Below, one piece after another: positions 38,148 to 47,491 of a stretch of DNA of 64,000 nt (the stretch's first letter is position 1; the number at the start of each line of letters is the position of its first letter). A program made the translations under genes and the position numbers. The stretch covers positions 248,001 to 312,000 of the forward strand of contig NZ_WOTG01000001.1 of assembly GCF_011516925.1 (NCBI RefSeq), written 5' to 3'. This DNA is from Acetobacter fabarum. GTDB lineage: Bacteria; Pseudomonadota; Alphaproteobacteria; Acetobacterales; Acetobacteraceae. The notes beneath the pieces were generated by a model that saw only the letters and a program-made list of their open reading frames with translations, did no database searches and had not been told where the DNA came from.

Positions 38148-39686
38148 ATGCCATCCACCCCGCGGCCCCCCAAGCGCACTGCCATGCTGGTCATTCTTGA
38201 CGGATTTGGCTGGCGCGAAGACTCGTCAGACAATGCGGTGCAACTGGCCAGAACACCCAACTTTGACCAGTTGTGGCAGGCCAACCCGCACAGCTTCCTG
38301 CGCACAAGCGGGGAGGACGTAGGCCTACCTGCGGGGCAGATGGGCAATTCGGAAGTCGGGCACCTCAATATTGGCGCAGGCCGGGTGGTCATGCAGGAAC
38401 TGCCACGTATTTTTACCGCCATTGAGGACGGGTCCTTGGCGCGCAGCCCGGTTTTGACTGATTTTATTGCCACGCTCAAAAAAACCGGTGGCACCTGCCA
38501 CCTTATGGGGCTGATTTCCAACGGTGGGGTCCATTCACATCAGGACCACGCCGCAGCCCTTGCCCGTATTGTCAGTGACGCAGGCGTACCCGTAGCCCTA
38601 CACCTGTTTACCGATGGCCGCGATACAGCCCCCCGCTCGGCACACACCTACCTGCAACAGCTCCGCGCGGCTTTGCCTGCCAGTGTGCAGCTTGCCACCA
38701 TATCGGGCCGCTATTACGCCATGGACCGCGACAAACGCTGGGACCGGGTGGAAAAAGCCTACAACGCTCTGGTCAGTGCCACCGGCCCGCAGGCCAATAC
38801 GCCAGAAGAAGTTGTGGATGCGGCCTATGCGCAGGATGTGTCGGACGAATTCATTCTCCCCACCGTGCTGGCAGGCTATACGGGCATGCAGGATGGGGAT
38901 GGTATTCTGTCCTTCAACTTCCGGGCAGACCGTATCCGCCAGTTGATGGATACGTTGCTGGAGCCGGATTTTGCAGGCTTTGCCCGCAGCAAAACGGTGC
39001 ATTTTGCCGCAGTTCTAGCCATGACCCACTACAGCGATGCACTGGCAGGGCGCATGACCGTCCTATTCCCGCCGGAAGAACTGACCAACCTGCTGGGTGA
39101 AGTGGTCGCGCAGGCTGGGCTCCGCCAACTCCGTATGGCGGAGACGGAAAAATACCCGCACGTCACCTACTTCATGAATGGTGGCCGCGAAAAACTGTTT
39201 GAAGGCGAAGACCGTATTCTGGTGCCTTCCCCCAAAGTGGCCACCTACGACCTGCAACCCGAAATGTCGGCACCGGAACTGACCGACAAGGCCGTAGCCG
39301 CCATTAAAAGCCGGGAATACGACCTGATCGTGCTCAACTTTGCCAACCCGGACATGGTAGGCCATACCGGGGTGCTGGCCGCGGCCATTACCGCCGTGGA
39401 AGCCGTGGATACCGGTCTGGGCCGCATTGCACGCGCGCTGGAGGAAGAACACGGAATCCTGCTGGTCACAGCCGACCACGGCAACTGCGAAACCATGAAA
39501 GACCCGCAGACAGGCGGCCCGCACACAGCCCATACGCTTAACCTTGTGCCCTTTATTGTTGCTGGTGCCAGCGCAACAAAACTGCATGATGGCGGCAAAC
39601 TGGCTGATCTGGCCCCTACCCTGCTTGATGCCCTCAACCTGCCCAAACCCGCCGAAATGACAGGCCAGTCCCTGCTTGCGCACTGA
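38148..39686 (+). CDS. gpmI: 2,3-bisphosphoglycerate-independent phosphoglycerate mutase
   Basis: Protein of 512 residues, standard length. It interconverts 3- and 2-phosphoglycerate in glycolysis using two manganese ions. The metal-binding N-terminal motif is MLVILDGFGWRED and the phosphoserine site is GQMGNSEVGHLNIGAGR. The C-terminal metal site has NFANPDMVGHTG and VTADHGNCE. The ATG at 38148 has GAGG nearby; upstream starts to 38094 are open but lack support. The envC-like gene begins directly after the stop, as in the conserved gpmI-envC order. Confidence 0.97.
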   Translation: MPSTPRPPKRTAMLVILDGFGWREDSSDNAVQLARTPNFDQLWQANPHSFLRTSGEDVGLPAGQMGNSEVGHLNIGAGRVVMQELPRIFTAIEDGSLARSPVLTDFIATLKKTGGTCHLMGLISNGGVHSHQDHAAALARIVSDAGVPVALHLFTDGRDTAPRSAHTYLQQLRAALPASVQLATISGRYYAMDRDKRWDRVEKAYNALVSATGPQANTPEEVVDAAYAQDVSDEFILPTVLAGYTGMQDGDGILSFNFRADRIRQLMDTLLEPDFAGFARSKTVHFAAVLAMTHYSDALAGRMTVLFPPEELTNLLGEVVAQAGLRQLRMAETEKYPHVTYFMNGGREKLFEGEDRILVPSPKVATYDLQPEMSAPELTDKAVAAIKSREYDLIVLNFANPDMVGHTGVLAAAITAVEAVDTGLGRIARALEEEHGILLVTADHGNCETMKDPQTGGPHTAHTLNLVPFIVAGASATKLHDGGKLADLAPTLLDALNLPKPAEMTGQSLLAH

Positions 39687-41132
39687 ATGAGTACCCCCCG
39701 GCCATTTTTTTACGCCACAGGCCCCTCTGCCAAAACAGGTGGCACACTGGTCGGGGCAGCATTGCTGCTGGGGGTGGGCCTGTTCTGCCCCCTACAGGCA
39801 GTCTGGGGGGCCGAGCACACACACCACGCCCGGCAGGCCGGCACCACCAGCACGCACAAAAAAAAGCATGCCAGCCAACAGGGCACACCTGCCCCGGATA
39901 CGCTGCCCAATGCGCGCCCCCCAGCCCACGGCAAGGTGGGGCATTCCGTTTTGCAGGCACAGGCGGCGGTAGAAGCCGCCCGCGCGCAGCATCTGGCCAT
40001 GGAGCAGGAAAAAAAACGGCAGGCAGAAGCCATAGAGGCGTCACGCCTTAAAAACGAAGCCGCACAGGCAGCGGCCATGCAGGCCAGAAATCAGGCACTT
40101 GCCCTGTCTGCAGCAACCGTGGCCGCAACCAGCCAGTTGCATGATACGGAACAGCAGATCTCCGACCTGAGCGAGCGCATTAACGCAATCCGGGATGAAC
40201 AACGGAACCTGCAAAACGCCCTGCGCACCAGCGCACAGGCCCTTGCCCCCATTCTGCCATTGGCTGAACGCTTATCCCTTTACCCGTCCGATACCCTGCT
40301 CGCAGCCCCTGTACCACAGGGGGAGGCCGTAACCGGGTTCTTGATCCTGCGGGGGTTATCTCGTCAGATGGAGGTGCAGGCACAGGGCATGCGCACCCAG
40401 CAGGCGCGCCTGAGTGCTGTGGATGCGGACCTTTCCGCCCAGTACGCAACCCTTGCGGGGCTAAAGCAGAACCAGCGCCAGCAGCGTGATACCGTACGCC
40501 AGCAGGCTGCCCGTGCCCGCATAACCCAGCAACAGGCCAGCAAACTGGCGCAAAACACCGCACAGCAACTGCTTGCTGCAACCCAGCGCGCCTCCAGCCT
40601 GCAGGATGCGATTGCCCGGCTGGACGCGCTGGAAGATACCGCCCGCGCCGCCCTGCAGCGCGAAATTGCCGCCGCCGAGCAGGCGCATCAGGCCGAGCGG
40701 GTACGGGCCGCCCGCCAGCAGGAGGCTACACTCAGCCAGAACCAGGGGCCGGGTCTGGCTGAACACAGCACAGGCACGGGCTCACAACCTGTGGCAGGCA
40801 AACTGGTTTCGGGCTGGGGGGTTGCCAGCGATTCCGGCCCCACAACCGGCATGACGTACCGCACCCCACCGGGGGCAAGTGTACGGGCCCCCTGTTCTGG
40901 CAGCGTGGACTTTGCCGGGGCATTCCGCAGCTACGGGCAGATGGTTATTTTAAACTGCGGGCGGCATTACCGCTTTGTTCTGGCAGGACTTTCCGAGCTG
41001 AGTGTGGACACGGCCCAGAGTTTGACAAAAGGCGCACCCGTGGGACACATGAGTGCAGCAGGCAGTTCCGCCACACTTTTCATTCAGCTGCGTAACGGAC
41101 AAAAAACCGTCAACCCCGCTCCGTTTCTGTAA
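39687..41132 (+). CDS. EnvC-like murein hydrolase activator (M23/LytM domain, degenerate)
   Basis: Protein of 481 residues with an N-terminal membrane or signal segment (about 18-40). Long alanine/glutamine-rich coiled coils span about residues 85-365. The C-terminal LytM-like domain begins GKLVSGWGVASDSGPTTGMTY. The metal ligands of active M23 peptidases are absent: the H-x(3)-D position reads GMTYRT and the H-x-H position reads LFIQLR. This is the EnvC/NlpD pattern of a non-catalytic amidase activator acting at the division septum. ATG directly follows the gpmI stop (TGAATG). Confidence 0.85.
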   Translation: MSTPRPFFYATGPSAKTGGTLVGAALLLGVGLFCPLQAVWGAEHTHHARQAGTTSTHKKKHASQQGTPAPDTLPNARPPAHGKVGHSVLQAQAAVEAARAQHLAMEQEKKRQAEAIEASRLKNEAAQAAAMQARNQALALSAATVAATSQLHDTEQQISDLSERINAIRDEQRNLQNALRTSAQALAPILPLAERLSLYPSDTLLAAPVPQGEAVTGFLILRGLSRQMEVQAQGMRTQQARLSAVDADLSAQYATLAGLKQNQRQQRDTVRQQAARARITQQQASKLAQNTAQQLLAATQRASSLQDAIARLDALEDTARAALQREIAAAEQAHQAERVRAARQQEATLSQNQGPGLAEHSTGTGSQPVAGKLVSGWGVASDSGPTTGMTYRTPPGASVRAPCSGSVDFAGAFRSYGQMVILNCGRHYRFVLAGLSELSVDTAQSLTKGAPVGHMSAAGSSATLFIQLRNGQKTVNPAPFL

Positions 41133-41314
41133 AGAGAGAGGCGGGTTGCACGCTCAGGCTGTTTCCCTCTGTTGCGGAACACGCTAGTCTTGCGCAATAT
41201 GCCGCCATGCTCCGGCACGGCGCGCAACGCACCCGACCATGGTTGGTGCGCGCATTTGAAAAGACAGGAAGAACAAGCGCACGGGCAAAGCCCTGCGACA
41301 GGAGACAAGATCGC

Positions 41315-42763
41315 ATGAAGTTCCGCACAGGTCTGATGCTCGGCGCCGCAGCCATGACCGGCCTTGCCCTGACTTTTCACCCCGGATACCACAATGGCGC
41401 TGGGTTCCTGAGCACACCGGCTCAGGCGGAAAGCACCACCCCGGACGCCTCCCCCACCACCAACCATGCGGAAACCTACCGCCTGCTGACCCTGTTTGGC
41501 ACGGTGCTGGACCTTGTGCGGGCGGATTATGTTGAGCCTGTTTCCGACCGGGACCTGATCACCAATGCCCTGAACGGCATGCTCAGCGGCCTGGACCCCC
41601 ATAGCTCATACATGACCCAGAAGCAGTATGATGACATGATGGTGCAGATGAAGGGCGAGTTTGGCGGCCTTGGGCTGGAGCTCCAGCAGCAGGACGGCCA
41701 CATCCGCGTTGTATCCCCCATTGATGGCACACCGGGCTTTCGTGCAGGGATCAAGCCGGGCGACTACATTATTGCCGTGGATGGCCACACCATAGACGGC
41801 ACACCGCTGGATGAAGCGGTTAAAAAAATGCGCGGCAAGGCCAATACCAAAATCACCCTGACCCTTGTGCGTGAAAAAACACCCAAGCCCATTACGGTTA
41901 CCCTGACGCGCGAGATCATTCATATCGATGTGGTTAAATCCGCTCTGTACGACCGGATTGGCTACCTGCGCATCGCCCAGTTTAATGAAACCACGGAAAA
42001 AGAGCTGCTCAAGGGCTACAACACCCTCAAGCAGCAGGCCGGTGGCAAGCTTGGCGGTCTGGTGCTGGACCTGCGGAACGACCCCGGCGGCCTGCTTGAT
42101 CAGGCGGTAGAGGTTTCCTCCAGCTTTATCCGCTCGGGCGAGATTGTTTCCACCCGTGCGCGCCACGCCAAGGACAGCCAGCGCTGGGATGCGCATGGTA
42201 CGGATATTACGGACGGCCTGCCCATGGTGGTGCTGATCAACGGTGGTTCGGCCTCCGCATCGGAAATTGTGTCCGGCGCACTGCAAGACCACCACCGCGC
42301 CGTGCTTATTGGCACACGCACCTTTGGCAAGGGCTCCGTGCAGTCCATTATTCCCATTCCCGGCAACGGGGCCGTACGCCTGACCACCGCGCGTTACTAC
42401 ACACCTTCGGGCCGCTCCATTCAGGCACTAGGCATTACGCCTGATATTGTGGTCAAGGAAACGCGAGAAGACCCCGCCTTCAGCCTGCGCGAAGCGGATC
42501 TTGAGCATATCCTTAAAAATCAGGGCGGCAACCAGACCAAGGCGCAGCCCCGTACGGACCTGCCCGCCATTGCCAAGATTATTCCTGACCAGCCACCCGC
42601 CAACTGGCCGGAGTTTGAATACAACAAGCCCAACACAGACTTCCAGCTACAGGAAGGCCTGCGTGTTGTACGCTCCATGGCTGGCCTGCCAGCCCCCGAC
42701 CCCACGGCATCCCTGCCCCCGGTCAAGCCAGCGGCCAAAACCGACTGTTCAGCCCATAACTAA
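41315..42763 (+). CDS. ctpA: S41 family C-terminal processing peptidase (CtpA)
   Basis: Protein of 482 residues from ATG 41315, which has AGGAG ten bases upstream. The signal peptide ends near residue 35 (AQAE). The PDZ domain contains FGGLGLELQQQDGHIRVVSPIDG. The catalytic serine is in NGGSASASEIVSGAL and the lysine in GTRTFGKGSVQS, giving the Ser-Lys dyad of the tail-specific proteases. It cleaves periplasmic proteins at their C-termini, often peptidoglycan hydrolases. The position after an envC-like gene is conserved in Alphaproteobacteria. Its proline-rich C-terminal 60 residues vary. Confidence 0.95.
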   Translation: MKFRTGLMLGAAAMTGLALTFHPGYHNGAGFLSTPAQAESTTPDASPTTNHAETYRLLTLFGTVLDLVRADYVEPVSDRDLITNALNGMLSGLDPHSSYMTQKQYDDMMVQMKGEFGGLGLELQQQDGHIRVVSPIDGTPGFRAGIKPGDYIIAVDGHTIDGTPLDEAVKKMRGKANTKITLTLVREKTPKPITVTLTREIIHIDVVKSALYDRIGYLRIAQFNETTEKELLKGYNTLKQQAGGKLGGLVLDLRNDPGGLLDQAVEVSSSFIRSGEIVSTRARHAKDSQRWDAHGTDITDGLPMVVLINGGSASASEIVSGALQDHHRAVLIGTRTFGKGSVQSIIPIPGNGAVRLTTARYYTPSGRSIQALGITPDIVVKETREDPAFSLREADLEHILKNQGGNQTKAQPRTDLPAIAKIIPDQPPANWPEFEYNKPNTDFQLQEGLRVVRSMAGLPAPDPTASLPPVKPAAKTDCSAHN

Positions 42764-42789
42764 CGCGTAGCAGGTACAAGGCAGTGGTC

Positions 42790-43905
42790 ATGCAGACACC
42801 CCCCTTATGGCAGCAACTGCCGGCCAATGGCCGGTTGTTCATCCGCTTTTGGGGGGGGGCTTTTGCTGCAACGGCTGTCCTGGCTCTGGCCCTCCAGATG
42901 ATGGGACCACCCCACCTGATTGCCGGTGGGGACGATATTGATACCGTGGCAGAACCGGGCAACAAAACCGGCACTGGTGCCCACCTTGTCAACATTCCCC
43001 CTCCACAGGCCGGGCTGCTGGACAAGAGCGCTGGACCGGGCGGCTTTCCCCTACCCAAGCGGGGGCCACATGGTGCCCTGCCACGGCAGGTTTACGCAGC
43101 CCCCACAGTGGACGTGCCCCCCGGCACCCCAATGGTGGCCCTGCTGGTGGATGGTGTCGGCCAGTCTGAAGACCTGACAAAAGAAGCCATTGCCGCCTTG
43201 CCCGGTCAGGTATCCCTTGCCGTCTCCCCTTATGTGGCGGACCCGGATGCCATTATGGAGGCAGCCCGCCAGCACCAGCATGAACTGCTGCTCTCGCTCC
43301 CCATGCAGGGGGATGCTGCAAAAACGGCCGATGCAGGCAAGGATGCCGCAGCCGACAGCGAAGGCCCCAAAGCATTGGGTGTTCTACTTTCTGCCCAGCA
43401 GAACATGGAAAACCTGAACTGGTCTTTGTCCCATCTGGCGGGCTATGTCGGGGTTACCAATGCCTTTGACGGGCAGAATGGTGGTGGGTTCCCCAATTCC
43501 AGCGGATTCAAATCCATTCTCTCTGCTCTGGACCAGCGCGGCCTGCTTTACCTGAACGCAAGCCCCGATACCCGTATTGAGAGCAGCAATGCAGTCGGCA
43601 CGGCTGATGTAAGCATCAACACCGACGAAGACATTGTGAATATCGACATCCAGTTGCTTAAACTCCAGCAGCTTGCCCGCCAGAACGGGCGCGCCATTGG
43701 TGTGCTTGGCCCCCTGCGCCCTGTTGCTCTGGCCTGCCTGCGGGCATGGCTGCCCCACCTCAAGGATGTGGGCATAACGCTGGTACCTGTCAGTCAGCTG
43801 ATCCAGCCCCCGGACCCGGCCAGCCTGCCCCAGCCTGCCAGCAATGGCCAGATGCACGTCAACCTGACCAACCCGGCCCCCCGCATGATGGGAGGCAGCC
43901 ACTAA
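42790..43905 (+). CDS. Divergent polysaccharide deacetylase family protein (YibQ-like)
   Basis: Protein of about 371 residues from the ATG at 42790; a GTG at 42784 is also open. One membrane segment is at about residues 20-38. The domain begins MVALLVDGVGQSEDLTKEAIAALPGQVSLAVSPY, typical of the divergent polysaccharide deacetylase (YibQ) family, and includes LLLSLPMQG and RGLLYLNASPDT. Its substrate is unproven; in E. coli yibQ is also next to envC. A run of nine G (42851-42859) lies near the N-terminus. It overlaps rppH by TAATG. Confidence 0.85.
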   Translation: MQTPPLWQQLPANGRLFIRFWGGAFAATAVLALALQMMGPPHLIAGGDDIDTVAEPGNKTGTGAHLVNIPPPQAGLLDKSAGPGGFPLPKRGPHGALPRQVYAAPTVDVPPGTPMVALLVDGVGQSEDLTKEAIAALPGQVSLAVSPYVADPDAIMEAARQHQHELLLSLPMQGDAAKTADAGKDAAADSEGPKALGVLLSAQQNMENLNWSLSHLAGYVGVTNAFDGQNGGGFPNSSGFKSILSALDQRGLLYLNASPDTRIESSNAVGTADVSINTDEDIVNIDIQLLKLQQLARQNGRAIGVLGPLRPVALACLRAWLPHLKDVGITLVPVSQLIQPPDPASLPQPASNGQMHVNLTNPAPRMMGGSH

Positions 43906-44411
43906 TGCCTGTTGACCCAAACACCCTGCCCTACCGCCCCAATGTCGGGGCACTGATTTTTAATGCCCAAGGTCAGGTGCTTATTGCCCGCAGGACCGAC
44001 ATGCCCGGCGCAGGTGGTCCGCTTTCGCAGGGAACATGGCAATGCCCACAAGGCGGGATAGATGAAGGGGAAGACCCCCGCACCGCTGTCCTGCGTGAAG
44101 TCGGGGAAGAGCTAGGCACAAGCCACGTCCGTATTCTGGCCGAACACCCGGAATGGATTGCCTACGATCTGCCAGTCGCACTCATTGGCCATGCCCTTGG
44201 CGGGCGCTACCGTGGCCAGACCCAGAAGTGGTTTGCCCTGCGCTTTACCGGCACCGAAGCCGACATTCAGCTGGACAGCCACCTGCCTGCCGAATTTGAT
44301 GCATGGATGTGGATTGACCTGCAAACTTTGCCCAACTGTTCAGTCGGTTTTAAAAAACCGATTTACGAGCAACTGGTCAGGGATTTTGCCCGCCACGCCG
44401 TGGCCGGCTGA
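43905..44411 (+). CDS. rppH: RNA pyrophosphohydrolase RppH
   Basis: Protein of 168 residues. The Nudix box is GGIDEGEDPRTAVLREVGEELG, preceded by the family start YRPNVGALIFNAQGQVLIARR and WQCPQGG. It removes pyrophosphate from 5'-triphosphorylated RNA and so opens transcripts to RNase E decay. The later KWFALRFTG and FDAWMWIDL segments are typical of RppH rather than other Nudix hydrolases. The ATG at 43905 overlaps the deacetylase stop; a longer frame from 43746 is a shadow of that gene. Confidence 0.95.
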   Translation: MPVDPNTLPYRPNVGALIFNAQGQVLIARRTDMPGAGGPLSQGTWQCPQGGIDEGEDPRTAVLREVGEELGTSHVRILAEHPEWIAYDLPVALIGHALGGRYRGQTQKWFALRFTGTEADIQLDSHLPAEFDAWMWIDLQTLPNCSVGFKKPIYEQLVRDFARHAVAG

Positions 44412-44470
44412 ACCATAAGCTTTGCATTCTCTGCACCTTTGAGCAGAGCTGAACGCCCCAAAAACAAAAA

Positions 44471-44515
44471 AGCCATTGGTCTGGAATAAAACATTCCCAA
44501 CCAATGGCTTTTTTT
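44471..44515. terminator. Bidirectional terminator between rppH and emrB
   Basis: AGCCATTGGT at 44471-44480 pairs with ACCAATGGCT at 44500-44509, with inner pairing TGGAA/TTCCCA around AATAAAACA. T7 follows at 44509-44515 and an A run precedes on the left, so it serves both convergent genes. Confidence 0.92.
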
Positions 44516-44541
44516 AATGCTGGTCTTACACCCTATGGGCG

Positions 44542-46119
44542 TTAGTGCGCACCTTTGGCTTTTCCATCACCCCGAAGGGGGGAAAGCAAAAAGCAGAGTG
44601 GCACACACAAAAATGCGCCAATGCCCAGAATCATGAAGACCTCGTTATAAGACAACATGGCCACCTGACGCGAAAATTCCTGAAACAGGGTATGCTGTGC
44701 CGCGGCATCGGCCAGCCCCTCTGGCGCGCCACGCGCTATGGCGGCCTGCCGCACCTGCTCCTGATACTCATTGAACGGCTGATGAAACGGCGTCATCCAA
44801 TGCACCATATAGGACTGATGCGCCTGTTTGCGCTCGGTCAGCATGGCTGTTGCGCCGGAAATAGCCAAAGACCCCAGCACGTTACGCGCCATACTGAACA
44901 GGGCCGAAGCATCCGGGTTCAGCCGTTCGGGAATAGTGGAATACGCAATAGTGGAAAGCGGCACAAACAGAAAAGCCAAGCATGCCGTCTGGCTCATGCG
45001 GTACAGCATGAGGTGTTTGAAATCCAGCAATGGCAGCAGCTGGGCTGAATAGAACAACGATACCCCCATAAGCGTAAAGCCTATGGCAATCACGTTGCGC
45101 ACACTGGTCAGTGTCATCAGCTTACCCACCACGGGAATAAGCACGATAACGGCAATACCACCGGGGGAAAGCAGCAGCCCGGACAAGGTTGCCGTGTACC
45201 CCATAACCTGCTGGGCAAACTGCGGCACCACAATGGCCGAAGCATAAAGCAATGCCCCCATGGCCCCCATAAGGGCCGTACCCACGGCAAAGTTGCGGTC
45301 CTTGAAAACACGCAGGTCCACAGCGGGTTTATCGGTACGCAGCAGCCAGAAAACAGCGCCTGTCAGGCCCAGAAAAGCCAGAACACCCATAATGCGGATA
45401 AAGGTGGAGCCAAACCAGTCTGCATCCTCCCCACGGTCCACCATGACCTCAAGGCAGCTAAAGCCAAGGGTAATCAGGCTGATGCCAATAACATCCACCG
45501 GGGCTTTCTGCTTTTGTGCCCATGGCGGGTCTTCCACCACGGCCATAACCCCTACGGTGGTCAAAAACCCGAATGGCACGTTGATGAAAAAGATCCACCG
45601 CCATGAGAAGTTATCGGTAATCCAGCCCCCAAGGGTTGGGCCAATAACCGGCCCCACAACCGCGGCAATGGCGGTTAGCCCAAAGGCTGCCGCGCGTTTG
45701 GCGGGGGGGAAGCTGTCCAGAATAATGGATTGCTGGTTGGGCTGTAGCCCGCCACCAAAAAACCCCTGCATAAGCCGGAACACAACCAGCTCACCCAGAC
45801 TGGTCGCCATACCACACAGGAAGGACGAGACCGTGAACATGACAATACAGATAAGAAAATAGCGTTTGCGGCCAAACACTTTTCCCAACCAGCCCGAAAT
45901 GGTGAGCACAATGCCATTGGCCACCAGATAGGCTGTGAGCGTCCACGTTGAATCATCATACGTGCTGGAAAGACTACCCGCGATATGCGGCAGGGACACG
46001 TTGACAATGGTGGTGTCCAGAATCTCCATGAACGCTGCCATGGTCACCACAAACGCAACGGTCCATGGATTATGCTTTGGCTTCCACCCGGCCGACACAG
46101 CCCCTGCCTGTGCACTCAT
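44542..46119 (-). CDS. emrB: MFS multidrug exporter, DHA2 family (EmrB-like)
   Basis: Protein of 525 residues with about 14 membrane helices. The DHA2 start is MAAFMEILDTTIVNVSLPHIAGSLSS, motif A is LGKVFGRKRYF, and motif C is AIAAVVGPVIGPTLGGWI. It exports hydrophobic compounds by proton antiport and works with a membrane-fusion partner and an outer-membrane channel. The ATG overlaps the emrA stop (ATGA on the minus strand). No TolC-type gene is nearby. Confidence 0.92.
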   Translation of the reverse strand: MSAQAGAVSAGWKPKHNPWTVAFVVTMAAFMEILDTTIVNVSLPHIAGSLSSTYDDSTWTLTAYLVANGIVLTISGWLGKVFGRKRYFLICIVMFTVSSFLCGMATSLGELVVFRLMQGFFGGGLQPNQQSIILDSFPPAKRAAAFGLTAIAAVVGPVIGPTLGGWITDNFSWRWIFFINVPFGFLTTVGVMAVVEDPPWAQKQKAPVDVIGISLITLGFSCLEVMVDRGEDADWFGSTFIRIMGVLAFLGLTGAVFWLLRTDKPAVDLRVFKDRNFAVGTALMGAMGALLYASAIVVPQFAQQVMGYTATLSGLLLSPGGIAVIVLIPVVGKLMTLTSVRNVIAIGFTLMGVSLFYSAQLLPLLDFKHLMLYRMSQTACLAFLFVPLSTIAYSTIPERLNPDASALFSMARNVLGSLAISGATAMLTERKQAHQSYMVHWMTPFHQPFNEYQEQVRQAAIARGAPEGLADAAAQHTLFQEFSRQVAMLSYNEVFMILGIGAFLCVPLCFLLSPLRGDGKAKGAH

Positions 46120-47324
46120 GGAGCGGTCTGCCCGCCGTTACCCACGCCTGCGCTGGATGGCGCATCGGACGGAGGGGCATCGGAATGGCCCTGCGTATCC
46201 ACATGCACCGTTGGTTCAACCGACAGGCCAAGGGCCAGTGGCTGGTCGGGGTTCAGGCCATCATCAATCAGGATTTTAACAGGCACACGCTGCACGATCT
46301 TGACGTAGTTGCCGGTCGCATTTTCGGGCGGGAAGGCGCTAAAGGTCGCCCCTGTGCCTTTTTGCAGCGAATCAATATGCCCATGCAGTTTAAGGCTGGG
46401 GTAAGCATCCACCCGGATGTCCACCTTCTGGCCGGGGCGCATTCTGGTGATCTGCGTTTCCTTGTAGTTGGCGACAACCCAGACTTCGGGTTCCACAATG
46501 GCAAACAGGCTCTGGCCCTGACGGACGTAGTTGCCCTGCTCGATGTTACGCTGGGAAATCCAGCCATCATGCGGGGCGCGGATAACGGTCCATTCCACGT
46601 TCAGCGCGGCAGAAACCAGACTGGCCTGCGCGGCCTTGACCTGCGCTTCCTGCTGCGAAATCTGCACGGCTGCGTTTTCAATATTCGGCTGGACGGGCTG
46701 GGCCATCTGCACCGCACCTTCGGATGCCATGACCCGTGCCTGTGCTGCTTCCAGCGCAGCCTTGGCGTAATCTATATCCTGCTGGGATGTTGCGGCACGT
46801 TCCACACCATGCTGGCGGCGGTAGTCTGTTTCCGCCTTGAAAAGCTGCGCCTTGGCATCGGCCAGCTGGCCCTGCGCCTGCAACAGCTTACCGGGGAATT
46901 CCAGCAGCGCCACGCGGTGCATCATGTCACTCGCCTGTGCGGCGGCCTGTGCATTGGCCAACTGCGCGGCGGCCTTGTCTTTTTCCGCCACCCAGTCACG
47001 CGGGTCAATGCGGGCCAGAATCTGGCCTTTGCGCACAAACTGGTTATCGTTCACCAGCAGTTCGGTTACGTAGCCACCCACATGCGGTGCGATGGTAATG
47101 GAGCGCCCTGCGGTAAAGGCGTCGTCCGTTTCCACCTCATTACGGGTCATGAACCAGTATAGCCCGCCTGCCACAACCAGACAGCCAATAACGCCGGAAA
47201 GAATAACCTTGCCCCGGCTGCTCTTTTTGGCCTGCGGCTTATCGGCCGATGGCTGTTCCGCAGCACTATTCTGCTCCGGCGCAGGGGGGGATGATAAAGA
47301 CTGCTCGTTATGGTCGTCGGCCAT
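46116..47324 (-). CDS. emrA: HlyD/EmrA family membrane fusion protein
   Basis: Protein of 402 residues from the ATG at 47324 with AAGGAA upstream; a start at 47348 lacks support. After an acidic cytoplasmic N-terminus, one membrane helix lies at about 38-60 (VILSGVIGCLVVAGGLYWF). The lipoyl half-motifs ITIAPHVGGYVTELLVNDNQFVRKGQIL and VIRAPHDGWISQRNIEQGNYV flank a long coiled-coil hairpin. The protein links EmrB to the outer membrane. A TetR-type dyad lies upstream. Confidence 0.92.
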   Translation of the reverse strand: MADDHNEQSLSSPPAPEQNSAAEQPSADKPQAKKSSRGKVILSGVIGCLVVAGGLYWFMTRNEVETDDAFTAGRSITIAPHVGGYVTELLVNDNQFVRKGQILARIDPRDWVAEKDKAAAQLANAQAAAQASDMMHRVALLEFPGKLLQAQGQLADAKAQLFKAETDYRRQHGVERAATSQQDIDYAKAALEAAQARVMASEGAVQMAQPVQPNIENAAVQISQQEAQVKAAQASLVSAALNVEWTVIRAPHDGWISQRNIEQGNYVRQGQSLFAIVEPEVWVVANYKETQITRMRPGQKVDIRVDAYPSLKLHGHIDSLQKGTGATFSAFPPENATGNYVKIVQRVPVKILIDDGLNPDQPLALGLSVEPTVHVDTQGHSDAPPSDAPSSAGVGNGGQTAP

Positions 47325-47379
47325 TCTGTTCCTTGCCCTCTCTAACACATCCTGCGCGGCATTTTTGCGGTCAGATGCT

Positions 47380-47400
47380 CTGACCGACCAGTTCGGTCAG
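47380..47400 (-). promoter_or_regulatory. TetR-type operator at the emrAB promoter
   Basis: CTGACCGA at 47380-47387 and TCGGTCAG at 47393-47400 are exact inverted repeats separated by five bases. On the minus strand a possible -10, CATACT, runs directly into the dyad, with TTGATG about 19 bases upstream. The sequence type (GACCGA/TCGGTC) is that of many TetR-family operators. No tetR gene is in the window. Confidence 0.6.
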
Positions 47401-47491
47401 TATGTGCCACGTTCATATCCCTGCATCAAGCGCCACATAGGCCCCCATGCCCATAATTTGCGTTTATACCAGCAAAACCGCCAGCAGTTTT

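Noticed and set aside
44542..47324. emrAB pair as a newly acquired resistance island
   Set aside because: No mobile-element traces, composition like the surroundings, and a shared terminator with rppH; it looks resident.
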